64,000 nt of DNA, taken from Pseudomonas sp. S35 (GTDB lineage Bacteria; Pseudomonadota; Gammaproteobacteria; Pseudomonadales; Pseudomonadaceae). Location: assembly GCF_009866765.1 (NCBI RefSeq), contig NZ_CP019431.1, positions 3,472,001 to 3,536,000 of the forward strand. The letters run 5' to 3'. The first letter of the stretch is position 1; each line of letters opens with the position of its first letter. Of this stretch, positions 34,001 through 42,626 are shown in pieces. The translations under genes and the position numbers were made by a program. The notes under the pieces were generated by a model that saw nothing but the letters and a program-made list of their open reading frames with translations, was not told the origin of the DNA and ran no database searches.

Positions 34001-35003
34001 GGGTTCCGGCCTGACCTATGAGGCCGGCGATGCCCTCGGCGTACGCCCGCGCAACTGCCCGGAGCTGGTAAATGAGCTGCTTGACCTGACCCACCTGAGC
34101 GCCGGCGCGTCGGTAAACATCGACACCTTCGGTGACGTTTCGCTGCAACAGGCCCTGACCCAGCATTTCGAAATCGCCCGCCCCGGCAGCGAAACCCTGG
34201 CCTTTATTGCCGAGCGCAGCGCCAATCCGGGCCTTGAGCAGTTGCTGCGGCCCGAACACAAGGCCGAACTCAAAGACTGGTTATGGGGCCGGCAGCTCAC
34301 CGATGTGTTGCAGCAATACCCTATCGACTGCTCGGCGGACGAACTGCTCGGCACCCTCAAGCGCCTGCAACCACGGCTGTATTCGATTGCTTCCAGCGCC
34401 AAGGCCCATCCCCATGAAGTCCACCTCACCGTGGCTGCCGTGCGCTACGGCAAGCGCAAAGGCGTGTCGTCGACGTTCCTCGCCGACCGCGTGGGTGACG
34501 GCGAAGTGCCGGTGTTTGTGCAGCCGTCCAAACACTTTCGCACGCCCAGCGACGGCGAGGTGCCGATGATCATGATTGGCCCCGGCACCGGGGTGGCGCC
34601 GTTCCGCGCGTTCTTGCAGGAACGTCGAGCCCTGGGGCATACCGGGCGTAATTGGCTGTTCTTCGGCGAGCAGTACGCCGCCAGTGACTTCTATTATCAG
34701 GACGAATTGCAAGGCATGCAGCGCGATGGCCTGCTCACCCACCTGAGCCTGGCGTTTTCCCGCGATCAGGCACAGAAGATCTACGTGCAGGACCGCATCC
34801 ACGAACAGGGTGCCGAGCTGTGGCGCTGGTTGCAGGACGGCGCGAAGCTGTACATCTGCGGGGACGCCAGCCATATGGCCAAGGATGTCGACCAGGCACT
34901 GCGCCAAGTCGCGCAAACCCACGGCGGGCTGGCCGTTGAGGGCGCCGTGGAGTACTGGCGCCAGTTGAGCGAACAGAAACGTTATCTGCGTGATGTGTAT
35001 TGA
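31014..35003 (+). CDS. nasA: Assimilatory nitrate reductase fused to CysJ-like flavoprotein reductase
   Basis: Single chain of 1329 residues. Residues 1-700 are a Mo-bis-MGD nitrate reductase with N-terminal [4Fe-4S] ligands in CPYCGVGC and GRLCTKG. A flavodoxin-like FMN domain starts near 808 (LLWASQTGNAEALAERF). The remainder is a ferredoxin-reductase-type FAD/NADPH module like sulfite reductase flavoprotein CysJ: RLYSIASS, then GPGTGVAPFRAFLQER near 1186, and the C-terminal YLRDVY. Electrons can thus flow from NADPH via FAD and FMN to the Mo site without separate partners. The ATG at 31014 follows GAGGG; upstream in-frame codons lie in the leader terminator. Confidence 0.94.
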   Translation: MANQSVRSVCPYCGVGCGIVMHVQNNKVLKVIGDKAHPTNFGRLCTKGTTCGQAIAESGRMENAYLREQRDHDPVRIAMDTAIGETAGRLRHILDRDGPDALAFYVSGQMSLEAQYLVNKLAKGFVGTHNIESNSRLCMASAGSGYKLSLGSDGPPGSYEDFDRADLFFVIGANMADCHPILFLRMMDRVKAGAKLIVVDPRRSATADKAGLYLPIKPGTDLALLNGLLHLLIKNGHTDPAFIAAFTEGWEAMPDFLDDYPPHTVAAITGLAEADIRQAADWIGQAAEWMSCWTMGLNQSTHGTWNTNALCNLHLATGAICRPGSGPFSLTGQPNAMGGREMGYMGPGLPGQRSVLVEADRAFIEHLWQIPSDRLPRQAGSGTVAMFEQMVAGQIKACWIICTNPVASVPNRKTVIDGLRAAELVITQDAYLDTETNRYADILLPGALWAEAEGVMINSERNLTLMQKAVDAPGETLPDWQIIARVACEMGFAEAFTYASASEVFEEIKQAWNPKTGYDIRGASYGRLREQPLQWPCASADAANRNPIRYFNTGTLTFATDSGKGQFFPRPHMPPAEMPDDSFPFVLNTGRVQHQWHTLTKTGKVATLNKLNPGPFVEIHPDDATRLGLKAKDPVEVRSLRGRAVLPAVITDRVRPGNCFAPFHWNDVFGEHLAINAVTNDAVDPISLQPEFKCCAVALARVELIDHQFLDQPTPTSHDLPEDLTMSRLDAFADLAGLRNIAAPSLSDSERTYLAGFLSGLQSSAARQDAGVPVMPASAPLAKDARLWLDGLLGGLFSRTDTAPPSSPDVTLLWASQTGNAEALAERFAKRLREAGMSVELSAMADFPASKLANTQNLALISSTFGDGDPPDNGEGFWHSLSTVETRLESLRFAVLALGDPNYDQFCKHGKRLDQRLLELGATRLLERVDCDTEFEERADAWLTTFQHTLNPAKPAAPVATPAGKTKLHQSRLLLNRHLNPHSTHKETRQFALDLAGSGLTYEAGDALGVRPRNCPELVNELLDLTHLSAGASVNIDTFGDVSLQQALTQHFEIARPGSETLAFIAERSANPGLEQLLRPEHKAELKDWLWGRQLTDVLQQYPIDCSADELLGTLKRLQPRLYSIASSAKAHPHEVHLTVAAVRYGKRKGVSSTFLADRVGDGEVPVFVQPSKHFRTPSDGEVPMIMIGPGTGVAPFRAFLQERRALGHTGRNWLFFGEQYAASDFYYQDELQGMQRDGLLTHLSLAFSRDQAQKIYVQDRIHEQGAELWRWLQDGAKLYICGDASHMAKDVDQALRQVAQTHGGLAVEGAVEYWRQLSEQKRYLRDVY

Positions 35004-35007
35004 TTGG

Positions 35008-35037
35008 ATACAGAACAATCATCGATTGTATTGTGTA
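35008..35037. promoter_or_regulatory. Candidate operator dyad downstream of nasA
   Basis: ACAATC-ATC-GATTGT (35015-35029) is a perfect 6-bp dyad, extended by partial symmetry to ATACA and TGTGT. It lies between the nitrate reductase stop and the next chemoreceptor gene. A GntR-like operator is possible, but the protein is unknown. Confidence 0.35.
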
Positions 35038-35152
35038 CAAAAAACCCTAAAGATTTGCCAGCATCCAGCCGAAACAGCAGTGATAGCAAATCGCCGCACT
35101 GCTGTTGCAGGACGCAGCGGTTTGACCACCCTCTGCGCTGATGGTCGTCTCG

Positions 35153-37093
35153 ATGAAAATAAAAAATAAGCTGGTACTGGCATTTGTCTCCGTCGCGTTT
35201 ATTCCGGTCAGCTTGGTGGCCGTGATCTCTGTCATGAACACGCGGACCCAGGCGGTCGACCAGTTCATTGATGGCAGCACCCGGGAAATCCGCCAGATCG
35301 ATGGCAATATCCGCCAGTTCTTCGACGGAACGCTGCAAAACGTCGATCAAATGGCGACCGATCCTGTATACACGTCCATCCACACCCTGAAAAATTACCA
35401 GCCCGCCGACGCTGCCAGCCAACCGCTGCCAGCGGCGGCGCAAGAGGTCATCGACCGCTTCGCACGGTTTGGCGCCACCCACCCGGCAGCGGCGATCCTG
35501 TCGATCGGCCTGGAAGACGGCACCTACGTCAAATGGCCCGATGACCCGCAGTTGGCCAAGTACGACCCCCGCACGCGCCCCTGGTACAAAGCGGCGATGG
35601 CCAGCCCCGGCAAAACCGTTCGCACCCCGGCGTACTACTACGACAAAGATGACGTGGCCCTGGTCGGCACCGCACGGGCGTTGCTGGACAACGCCGGCAA
35701 AGCCAACGGCGTGTTCGTGGTCAGTGTGTCGCTGAAGAACCTCACCGAGCTGGTCAAGAGCATCAAGCTCGGCGAAAGCGGCTACGTGATGCTGATCGAA
35801 GATGGCGTGGTGCTGGTGGACCCGCGTGACGCTGGCCACAGCTTCAAGCCGCTCAAAGACCTCGGCGCCGCCTATGCGCACCTTGCGCAAACGCCTCAAG
35901 GCTCCACCGAAGTGGAACTCAACGGCGTGCGCTACATGGCCAACGTATGGACCTCCCCCGGCCTGGGCTGGCGCTATATCGGGCTGATCGAACACAACGA
36001 GGTGATGGCCGAAGCCACACGCATGACCTACCTGACCGCCGCCATCGTCGGCGTGCTGGTGTTGGTGTTCGGGTTGCTCGCGGCGGCGTTTTCCAAAGTG
36101 ATCGTCAAGCCCATCGGCCAGGTCAGCAGCGGCTTGCAATCGATCGCCGAAGGCGAAGGCGACCTGCGCCACGCATTGCAGGTACAAGGCAAGGATGAAA
36201 CCGCCGAACTGGCCGGCTGGTTCAACAAGTTTCTCGCAGCCATTCGCCAACTGATCCAGCATATCGGCGCCGCCTCGACCAATCTGCAGAACGCCTCCAA
36301 GGTCAACAGCGAGGTGGCGCACAACATGAACGAGGCTGCCGGGCGTCAGCGTGAGGCGGTGGAACTGGTGTCGACCGCATTCAACGAGATGGTCGCGACC
36401 GCCAACGAAGTTGCGCGTTCATGCAGCGGTGCGGCGGAGTCCGCCGAGAACGGCCATCGTCGCGTCGCCGAGGGCAAGCAGCAGATTGAAGTGACCACCG
36501 ATAACGTCAACCGCCTGGGACGGCGCCTCACTGAGTCGTCCGAGGCGATGGTGGAGTTGGAGGCCGGCAGCCGAAGCATCAACCAGATCATCGGCACCAT
36601 CCGCGCGATTGCCGAACAGACCAACCTGCTCGCGCTCAACGCCGCCATCGAAGCCGCCCGCGCCGGTGATCAAGGCCGTGGCTTTGCCGTGGTCGCCGAT
36701 GAGGTGCGCGCCCTGGCCAAGCGCACCTCCGACTCCACCGGCGAGATCGAGCAATTGCTCGGCACCCTCGGCAGCAAAACCGAAGAAGTCACGCAAAAAA
36801 TGGGCAGTTGCCTGGACCTGTCACGAGCCAGTGTGTCGTCCATCGAAAGTGCGCGGGACAGCTTTGAAGGCATCCAGTTGTCGGTGAATGAAATCCGCGA
36901 CCAAAACCTGCAAATCTCCGCCGCCGCCGAGGAACAACACAGCGTGGCCGAAGAGATCAACCGGCATATCCAACAGATCTACGACGAAGCGCGCCTGGTG
37001 GAAAGCCTGGCCAACTCGGCGCAGGACGACTCGGGGCGTTTGTCGGATTTGTCGAATGAGCTGAATGGGTTGGTGGGGCGCTTCAAGTCCTGA
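35153..37093 (+). CDS. Methyl-accepting chemotaxis protein with dCache sensor
   Basis: Chemoreceptor of about 646 residues. N-terminal membrane helix ([19 protein letters not shown]), then a large periplasmic double-Cache domain (about 35-285) with the ligand-pocket signatures [14 protein letters not shown] and [13 protein letters not shown] second membrane helix near 290-315, HAMP and the signalling hairpin follow, with tip [19 protein letters not shown] near 487. dCache receptors typically bind amino acids, purines or amines. ATG 35141 and ATG 35153 are both possible; 35153 begins right before the membrane helix. Confidence 0.9.
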   Translation: MKIKNKLVLAFVSVAFIPVSLVAVISVMNTRTQAVDQFIDGSTREIRQIDGNIRQFFDGTLQNVDQMATDPVYTSIHTLKNYQPADAASQPLPAAAQEVIDRFARFGATHPAAAILSIGLEDGTYVKWPDDPQLAKYDPRTRPWYKAAMASPGKTVRTPAYYYDKDDVALVGTARALLDNAGKANGVFVVSVSLKNLTELVKSIKLGESGYVMLIEDGVVLVDPRDAGHSFKPLKDLGAAYAHLAQTPQGSTEVELNGVRYMANVWTSPGLGWRYIGLIEHNEVMAEATRMTYLTAAIVGVLVLVFGLLAAAFSKVIVKPIGQVSSGLQSIAEGEGDLRHALQVQGKDETAELAGWFNKFLAAIRQLIQHIGAASTNLQNASKVNSEVAHNMNEAAGRQREAVELVSTAFNEMVATANEVARSCSGAAESAENGHRRVAEGKQQIEVTTDNVNRLGRRLTESSEAMVELEAGSRSINQIIGTIRAIAEQTNLLALNAAIEAARAGDQGRGFAVVADEVRALAKRTSDSTGEIEQLLGTLGSKTEEVTQKMGSCLDLSRASVSSIESARDSFEGIQLSVNEIRDQNLQISAAAEEQHSVAEEINRHIQQIYDEARLVESLANSAQDDSGRLSDLSNELNGLVGRFKS

Positions 37094-37120
37094 CTTTCGG
37101 CAAGCGCAACGGTAGGCGCT

Positions 37121-37905
37121 GGCTTGCCTGCGATGGCTATGGGTATCTACACATCTTTGGTGAACACATAACCTGAGAAAACGAGGCCCTTGTGGTGAGC
37201 GGGCTTGTCCCGCGCTGGGCTGCGAAGCAGCCCCAATAAGGCCCGCCGCGATTCTCCAGTAAAACCGCGTTGGCAGGTTTTGGGGCCGCTTCGCAGCCCA
37301 GCGCGGGGCAAGCCCGCTCACTACAACGTTATGTGTCAGCTTTTAGGCGTTGTGTAGGTGGATGCAGACTCCGGCAACAACACAGATCTACTGTCGGCGC
37401 AGGCTTGCCTGCGATGGCTATGGGTATCTACACATCTTTGGTGAACACATAACCTGAGAAACCGAGGCCCTTGTGGTGAGCGGGCTTGCCCCGCGCTGGG
37501 CTGCGAAGCAGCCCCAATAAGGCCCCCCGCGATTCTCCAGTAAACCGCGTTGGCAGGTTTTGGGGCCGCTTCGCAGCCCAGCGCGGGGCAAGCCCGCTCA
37601 CTACAACGTTATGTGTCAGCTTTCAGGCGTTGTGTAGGTGGATGCAGACTCCGGCAACAACACAGATCTACTGTCGGCGCTGGCTTGCCTGCGATGGCCT
37701 TGGGTATCTACACATCTTTGGTGAACACATAACCTGAGAAAACGAGGCCCTTGTGGTGAGCGGGCTCGTCCCGCGCTGGGCTGCGAAGCAGCCCCAATAA
37801 GGCCCGCCGCGATTCTCCAGTAAAACCGCGTCGGCAGGTTTTGGGGCCGCTTCGCAGCCCAGCGCGGGACAAGCCCGCTCACTACAACGTTATGTGTCAA
37901 CCTTT
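37121..37905. repeat. REPIN satellite array, 280-bp unit, three copies
   Basis: Units start at 37121, 37402 and 37682 (anchor GGCTTGCCTGCGATGGC) with a period of 280-281 bp; the third is cut by the next gene. Each contains one REPIN (37191-37325, 37472-37605, 37752-37886) and about 145 bp of unique spacer. An outer inverted repeat ACACATAAC / GTTATGTGT brackets each REPIN (for example 37164-37172 and 37328-37336). Copies are almost identical, so the array is recent. The last unit runs over the stop codon of the nucleotidyltransferase gene. Confidence 0.95.
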
Positions 37906-38679
37906 AGGAGCTTGCGCGGCCATCCACTCCATGAACCCCTGCAACCGGGTGGTGAAGTTGTCGACTTGCGCCTGCGGATTTCGCGCTTCAAACAGAAAGA
38001 ATGCCACCTGCGTGATCATCGTCGGATAACGCCGCACGAACAGCGCAACATGCTCCTCCAGTGTCTGCGGCCACGTCGTTGCGTCTTCCGAGCGCAACAC
38101 ATGCGTGGCCCGCACTATTTTGCGCGACGCTTCACGCTGCAAGCGCAACCGGTCTTGCTCGGCATCGGTTTGTGCGATGCGGGTGAGGTAGCCCGCCAAC
38201 ACCTGTTCAACGTCAGCATTCAGCGCAACGGCGATATCGCGAGAAGGACGAAACCGCTCGAAATGCAGCGACAGGTCATTACCCCACAGGCAGCGGCAAT
38301 GGTGCTTGAGCCAGAAGCCCCAGCGGTGCAGGTTTTCAGGCGCTAAGACGTTCCCACGACTGCCAATATCGAAGTCGACCTTGATGACCTCCGAGTGCCG
38401 CTGCTCCAGCGCCCGGCGGATCTCTTCCAGGCGCGCCAATCGCGGCGCAGTGGGCGGTTCGCGCAGGACCAGCGTGAGGTCAAGGTCGCTGATACCGGGC
38501 GTGGCGTCTGCCCTTGCGACACTGCCGTACAGATAAACCCCGTCCAGCCCCAAATCCTCCTGGGACAGCGAAGCACGGACATCCTCAAGCAACGGCTGAA
38601 ACTCAGGCTGAATGGGGTCTTGGGAGATGCTGAGGATATAACCGTCCGGGTCCATCCCCGAGCTATTGGGTACGCTCAT
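37897..38679 (-). CDS. Nucleotidyltransferase-fold protein
   Basis: Protein of 260 residues with the Pol-beta/MNT signature YGSVARADATPGISDLDLTL (GS then DxD, about residues 50-70), like aminoglycoside adenylyltransferases, GlnD or MNT toxins/antitoxins. The helical C-terminal part may form a substrate site. Its ATG overlaps the UvsE stop (ATGA), so it is made with UvsE. The substrate is unknown. Its final codons (PKG and stop) lie within sequence shared with the REPIN satellite unit. Confidence 0.8.
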   Translation of the reverse strand: MSVPNSSGMDPDGYILSISQDPIQPEFQPLLEDVRASLSQEDLGLDGVYLYGSVARADATPGISDLDLTLVLREPPTAPRLARLEEIRRALEQRHSEVIKVDFDIGSRGNVLAPENLHRWGFWLKHHCRCLWGNDLSLHFERFRPSRDIAVALNADVEQVLAGYLTRIAQTDAEQDRLRLQREASRKIVRATHVLRSEDATTWPQTLEEHVALFVRRYPTMITQVAFFLFEARNPQAQVDNFTTRLQGFMEWMAAQAPKG

Positions 38680-39701
38680 GACTTTTTCTTCCAGTGTTCA
38701 TAAAACGCCAACGCCGCCACGTTCTTGTCCTTGGCTTCGAGCATGATGTCAAAGCGCTCCAGAAACTGCAGCGCGTAGTCGTTGGTCCAGCGGTTCCACA
38801 TCTGCGCGCTGTGGGCATACAGGTCACGCTTGGAGACCACCTGCAGCAGTGCGTCCATTTCCAGCTTGTGCTCGGCGTCAAAACCCAGTTCCTGCAGGCT
38901 CTCTTGGGGCTGGGAGTAGTGCATGGTCGGGCGCACGCCGCGCCAACTGTCGATCACGCGGGAGACGCGTTCGCTGCCGGGGTCGATGTACTCGTTTTCG
39001 TTGATCCAGCAGTGGTGAATGTCGAGCACCACCGGTGCCAGGTCGGCGACTTGCAGGCAGTGGTCGAGGCCGTAGGTCTTTTCGTCGTTCTCGAAGGTGA
39101 TGCAGTTGCGCGCCACCTCGGACAGGCGCGACCACACCGCACGGGTGCCTTCTACGCCCAGGCGCCCGGCGATGTGCACGTTGCACTTGAGGTCCTGGAA
39201 GCGCTGGCCGTAGCCCATCATGCGGATCATGTCGGCGTGGTATTCGAATTCGGCGAGGCTGTTTTCTACCACCCCGGGGTTTTCCGAGCCGAGCACACAG
39301 TATTGGCCAGGGTGGAACGACAGCCGAATATCCGACGCCCTCGCCAACTCGCCAATGGCGGCGAAACCTTCAATCAACTGGCGCTCAATGGCGGGGTCTT
39401 TGTAGACGCTAGCCACCTTCGGATGGCTGTAGAACGGCAACAGGTCGCTGCTCAGGCGCAGCATGCGCAAGGTTGGCGGCAGTTCGGCCACATACGCCAG
39501 CAGATGCAATTGGGCCGCCAGGTTATGGGTGACCACTTCGACCAGCTTGTCGCGGGCGGCTTGCGGCGTGACCCCGTCCATCCAGCGCAACGTGGTAGTG
39601 CGTGGGTTGAACGGGCCTTCGATCAGCTTGAGGGCACTGGCCGACAAGAGGCGTTCGGGATGCTTGTATTGGCATGCGAAGCCAATGCGAGGGTGTGTCA
39701 T
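38676..39701 (-). CDS. uvsE: UV damage endonuclease UvsE/UVDE
   Basis: 341-residue TIM-barrel endonuclease that nicks 5' to UV photoproducts and some abasic sites, an alternative to UvrABC. It begins RIGFACQYKHPERLLSASAL and contains SFHPGQYCVLGSENPGV, HIAGRLGVEGTRAVW, CITFENDEKTYGL and DIHHCWINENEY, which supply the metal-binding His, Glu and Asp residues of the family. I use the ATG at 39701; longer upstream frames lack similarity to the family start. Coupled downstream to a nucleotidyltransferase-fold gene, an uncommon partner. Confidence 0.9.
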   Translation of the reverse strand: MTHPRIGFACQYKHPERLLSASALKLIEGPFNPRTTTLRWMDGVTPQAARDKLVEVVTHNLAAQLHLLAYVAELPPTLRMLRLSSDLLPFYSHPKVASVYKDPAIERQLIEGFAAIGELARASDIRLSFHPGQYCVLGSENPGVVENSLAEFEYHADMIRMMGYGQRFQDLKCNVHIAGRLGVEGTRAVWSRLSEVARNCITFENDEKTYGLDHCLQVADLAPVVLDIHHCWINENEYIDPGSERVSRVIDSWRGVRPTMHYSQPQESLQELGFDAEHKLEMDALLQVVSKRDLYAHSAQMWNRWTNDYALQFLERFDIMLEAKDKNVAALAFYEHWKKKS

Positions 39702-39889
39702 GGAGGCGCCTGGCGAAAGGAAAGGACTGGATGATACGGCGTTAGCCGTGGGCTCAGGCAGCGGGTTCATAATATTTAGACACCAATCACCCTGAACTTT
39801 CTGACAAGCGCCGCGCTCACTTCCTATGCGCTGCCCCGACCTGGGGCGTTGGATCGCTACGTTGAACAAAACAAGGAGCCGCCATCACC

Positions 39890-40303
39890 ATGTCTACCCT
39901 CTCCACCTATCGCCCCACGCCAGGTCCGCTGCATGCGACCTTGCTCGCCGGCACCGTGCCGCTGTTTCTCGGCGCCTTGCTCAGTGACATCGCCTACACC
40001 CAGACCTACCAGATCCAGTGGGCCAACTTCGCCTCCTGGTTGATTGCCGGTGCGCTGGTATTCGCAGGTTTTGCGTTTTTGTTTGCGCTGGTCAACCTGC
40101 TACGGGCCGAGCGAAAGGCCGGGCAGCCCGCGCGCTATGTCCTGCTGCTGTTGGCCGCCTGGGTCCTGGGCTTGGTCAACGCGTTCCAACACGCCAAGGA
40201 TGCTTACGCCGCCATGCCGACCGGCCTGGTGTTGTCGGCGATCGTGCTGCTGCTGACACTGGCAGCCACCTGGACCGGCCTGCGTTCGGGAGGTGTGAAA
40301 TGA
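39890..40303 (+). CDS. DUF2231-like membrane protein
   Basis: 137 residues with four hydrophobic segments. N-terminal HATLLAGTVPLFLGALLSDIAY resembles DUF2231 proteins. Its stop overlaps the ATG of the following dehydrogenase (ATGA). Such small proteins commonly accompany sorbosone/PQQ-type dehydrogenases and may anchor them or pass electrons to the respiratory chain (inference). Confidence 0.82.
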   Translation: MSTLSTYRPTPGPLHATLLAGTVPLFLGALLSDIAYTQTYQIQWANFASWLIAGALVFAGFAFLFALVNLLRAERKAGQPARYVLLLLAAWVLGLVNAFQHAKDAYAAMPTGLVLSAIVLLLTLAATWTGLRSGGVK

Positions 40304-41592
40304 AAACATCCAGCACATTGACCCTGTTGAGTGCCGCCCTGCTGTTAAGCGCCTGCGGTGGCGAAGGCGATAAAACCCAAGCCCGTGGCCCCGATCCCAA
40401 ATTGCCTGAGCAACAAAGCAGCCTGCTGCCGAGCATGAAAATCGCCGAGCCTGCACCGTGGGGCGAGCAGAAACCCAAAGTGCCCGAGGGCTACAGCGTC
40501 ACGGCCATCGCCACCGACCTGGCCATCCCGCGCCAGACCCTGGTGCTGCCCAACGGTGACATCCTTGTCGCCGAAGGCCGTGGCGGCAGTGCGGCCAAGC
40601 TCAAGCCCAAGGATGTGATCGCCAGCCTGATCAAGGCCGAGGGCAACACCAAGGTCAAGGGTGGCAACCGCCTGACCCTGCTGCGCGATGCCGACGGTGA
40701 CGGCACCTACGAGCTGAAAACCGTGTTCGCCGACAACCTCAACGCGCCCTACGGCCTGGCGTTTGCCGACGGCAAACTCTACGTGGCCAACCAGGATGCG
40801 CTGGTGCGTTTCGACTACACCGACGGCCAGACCAAGGCCACAGGCGCGCCGACCAAAGTCACCGACCTGCCGGCGCAGATCAACCACCACTGGACCAAGT
40901 CCCTGGCGGTGAGTGCCGACGGGCGTCAGCTCTATGTGGGCATCGGCTCCAACAGCAACGTCACCGAGCGCGGCATGGAAGTGGAAGTCGACCGCGCCAT
41001 GGTCTGGCAGATCGACGCCGCCACCGGCGCACACAAGCCTTACGCCACCGGGCTGCGCAACCCGACCGCGCTGACCATCCAACCCGAATCCGGCCAACTG
41101 TGGACGGTGGTCAACGAACGCGACGAACTCGGCCCCGACCTGGTGCCGGATTACCTGACCTCGGTGCGTGAAGGCGCCTTCTATGGCTGGCCCTACAGCT
41201 ATTGGGGCCAGAACGTCGACCCACGTGCACAGCCGCAGAACCCCGCCAAAGTCGCTGCCGCGATCAAGCCCGATTACAGCCTGGGCTCCCATGTGGCGGC
41301 ACTCGGTGTGGACTTTTCCATCCCCGCAATGGGTGAAAAATTTGCCGACGGCGTGTTCGTCGGCGAGCACGGCAGTTGGAACCGTGACAACCCGGTGGGC
41401 TACAAGGTGATCTTCGTGCCGTTCAGCAACGGTAAACCGGCAGGCGAGCCAATTGACTTTGCCACCGGTTTCCGTGGCGACGACGGCAAGACCCGCGGCC
41501 GCCCGGTGGGTGTGACGGTGGACCCCAAAGGTGCGCTGATCATTGCCGATGATTTGGCCAATACCGTGTGGCGAGTGACGCGTAACCAATAG
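40300..41592 (+). CDS. PQQ-type sugar (sorbosone) dehydrogenase lipoprotein
   Basis: 430 residues. Lipoprotein signal with Cys in LLLSACGGEG. A six-bladed propeller of the soluble glucose/sorbosone dehydrogenase family follows: ATDLAIPRQTLVLPNGDILVAEGRG, LYVGIGSNSNVTERG, GLRNPTALTIQPESGQLW and FVGEHGSWNRDNPVGYKVIFV. It probably oxidises an aldose or related compound in the periplasm with PQQ; family members without PQQ exist. It is coupled to the DUF2231 gene and ends at a bidirectional terminator. Confidence 0.87.
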   Translation: MKTSSTLTLLSAALLLSACGGEGDKTQARGPDPKLPEQQSSLLPSMKIAEPAPWGEQKPKVPEGYSVTAIATDLAIPRQTLVLPNGDILVAEGRGGSAAKLKPKDVIASLIKAEGNTKVKGGNRLTLLRDADGDGTYELKTVFADNLNAPYGLAFADGKLYVANQDALVRFDYTDGQTKATGAPTKVTDLPAQINHHWTKSLAVSADGRQLYVGIGSNSNVTERGMEVEVDRAMVWQIDAATGAHKPYATGLRNPTALTIQPESGQLWTVVNERDELGPDLVPDYLTSVREGAFYGWPYSYWGQNVDPRAQPQNPAKVAAAIKPDYSLGSHVAALGVDFSIPAMGEKFADGVFVGEHGSWNRDNPVGYKVIFVPFSNGKPAGEPIDFATGFRGDDGKTRGRPVGVTVDPKGALIIADDLANTVWRVTRNQ

Positions 41593-41607
41593 CGGCACAT
41601 TGAGTGT

Positions 41608-41636
41608 GCGACAGCTGACCACCAGTCAGCTGTCGC
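41608..41636. terminator. Bidirectional terminator
   Basis: Perfect 12-bp stem GCGACAGCTGAC / GTCAGCTGTCGC with a CACCA loop between convergent genes. The last codons and stop of the LysR gene lie inside the stem. Confidence 0.85.
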
Positions 41637-42534
41637 CCTTTAATTGCTCTTGCAGCCAGCCCAACAACGCCGCGATCTCTGGGCGGTCGCCCGCGCCTTG
41701 ATGACGATAAATCGAAATCGCCTCGGGCAAATGCACGCTCTCCACACAGGGCCTGACCAGCGCCCCACTCTCAATCAGCCTGCTCGCCGTCCGTTGCCAG
41801 CCCATGGCAACTCCATGCCCTTGCACTGCTGCCTGCAACATCAACGGATAGCTATCGAACGTGGCACTGCGCGCATCGGCGGCCACTGCCTGCCCGAACA
41901 CCTGCAACCAACTGTCCCACTCCATCAAGTGCGGAGGCTGGGAGCTGTGGTGCAAAAAAGTGGCCGACTGTAATTCGGTGAGCGGCAGCGGTTGTCGCGC
42001 AGTGAAGTAGGCTGGGCTGCACACCGGGAACACTTCGTCAGCGGCGGTGAACATCAAGGGATGTGCGCCACTGGGGCGCCGCGAACTTTGCAGGGCGACG
42101 TCGAAGTGCGTGTTGAACTCCGTCAGCGGCCGGGTCGAGGTCACGACCTGAATGTCGAAATGCGGGTATTGCTGGTGGAAGCTCGACAGGCGCGGCATCA
42201 ACCAATAAAACGCCTCGCACAGCTGGCAGAGCAGCACCACCCGGTCGCTGTGTGGCGCGGCGCGCAGGAGGGCGGCGCTGTCACCGATGCTGTGCAATGC
42301 GTCGCTGACCACCCGCGCCAGGTCGCGCCCTTCTTGCGTAAGGGACACCGCGCGGTTGCGCCGATAAAACAGCTTCACCCCAAGGTTGTCTTCCAGCCCG
42401 CGAATCTGCCGGCTGACAGCCGCCTGGGTGATGTGCAATTCATCCGCCGCCCTGGAGAAACTGCACAGGCGCGCCGCTGCCTCAAAAGGCAACAAGCTGG
42501 CAAGGGGCGGCAGGTTTTTACCAAGTGTATTCAT
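41626..42534 (-). CDS. LysR-family transcriptional regulator
   Basis: 302 residues. The N-terminal winged helix-turn-helix, LLPFEAAARLCSFSRAADELHITQAAVSRQIRGLE, is of the GcvA/AmpR type. A C-terminal effector domain follows. It diverges from the DMT transporter gene with 92 bases between starts, so it most likely controls that transporter. Confidence 0.9.
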   Translation of the reverse strand: MNTLGKNLPPLASLLPFEAAARLCSFSRAADELHITQAAVSRQIRGLEDNLGVKLFYRRNRAVSLTQEGRDLARVVSDALHSIGDSAALLRAAPHSDRVVLLCQLCEAFYWLMPRLSSFHQQYPHFDIQVVTSTRPLTEFNTHFDVALQSSRRPSGAHPLMFTAADEVFPVCSPAYFTARQPLPLTELQSATFLHHSSQPPHLMEWDSWLQVFGQAVAADARSATFDSYPLMLQAAVQGHGVAMGWQRTASRLIESGALVRPCVESVHLPEAISIYRHQGAGDRPEIAALLGWLQEQLKGDS

Positions 42535-42626
42535 AATCTGAGCTTATGCATTCAGGGCCGAGAACTCGTTTGTAGCACAGCCTCGCGGCTGGGCACCATG
42601 AATCCCTCGCCTGATGGATAACCCTG

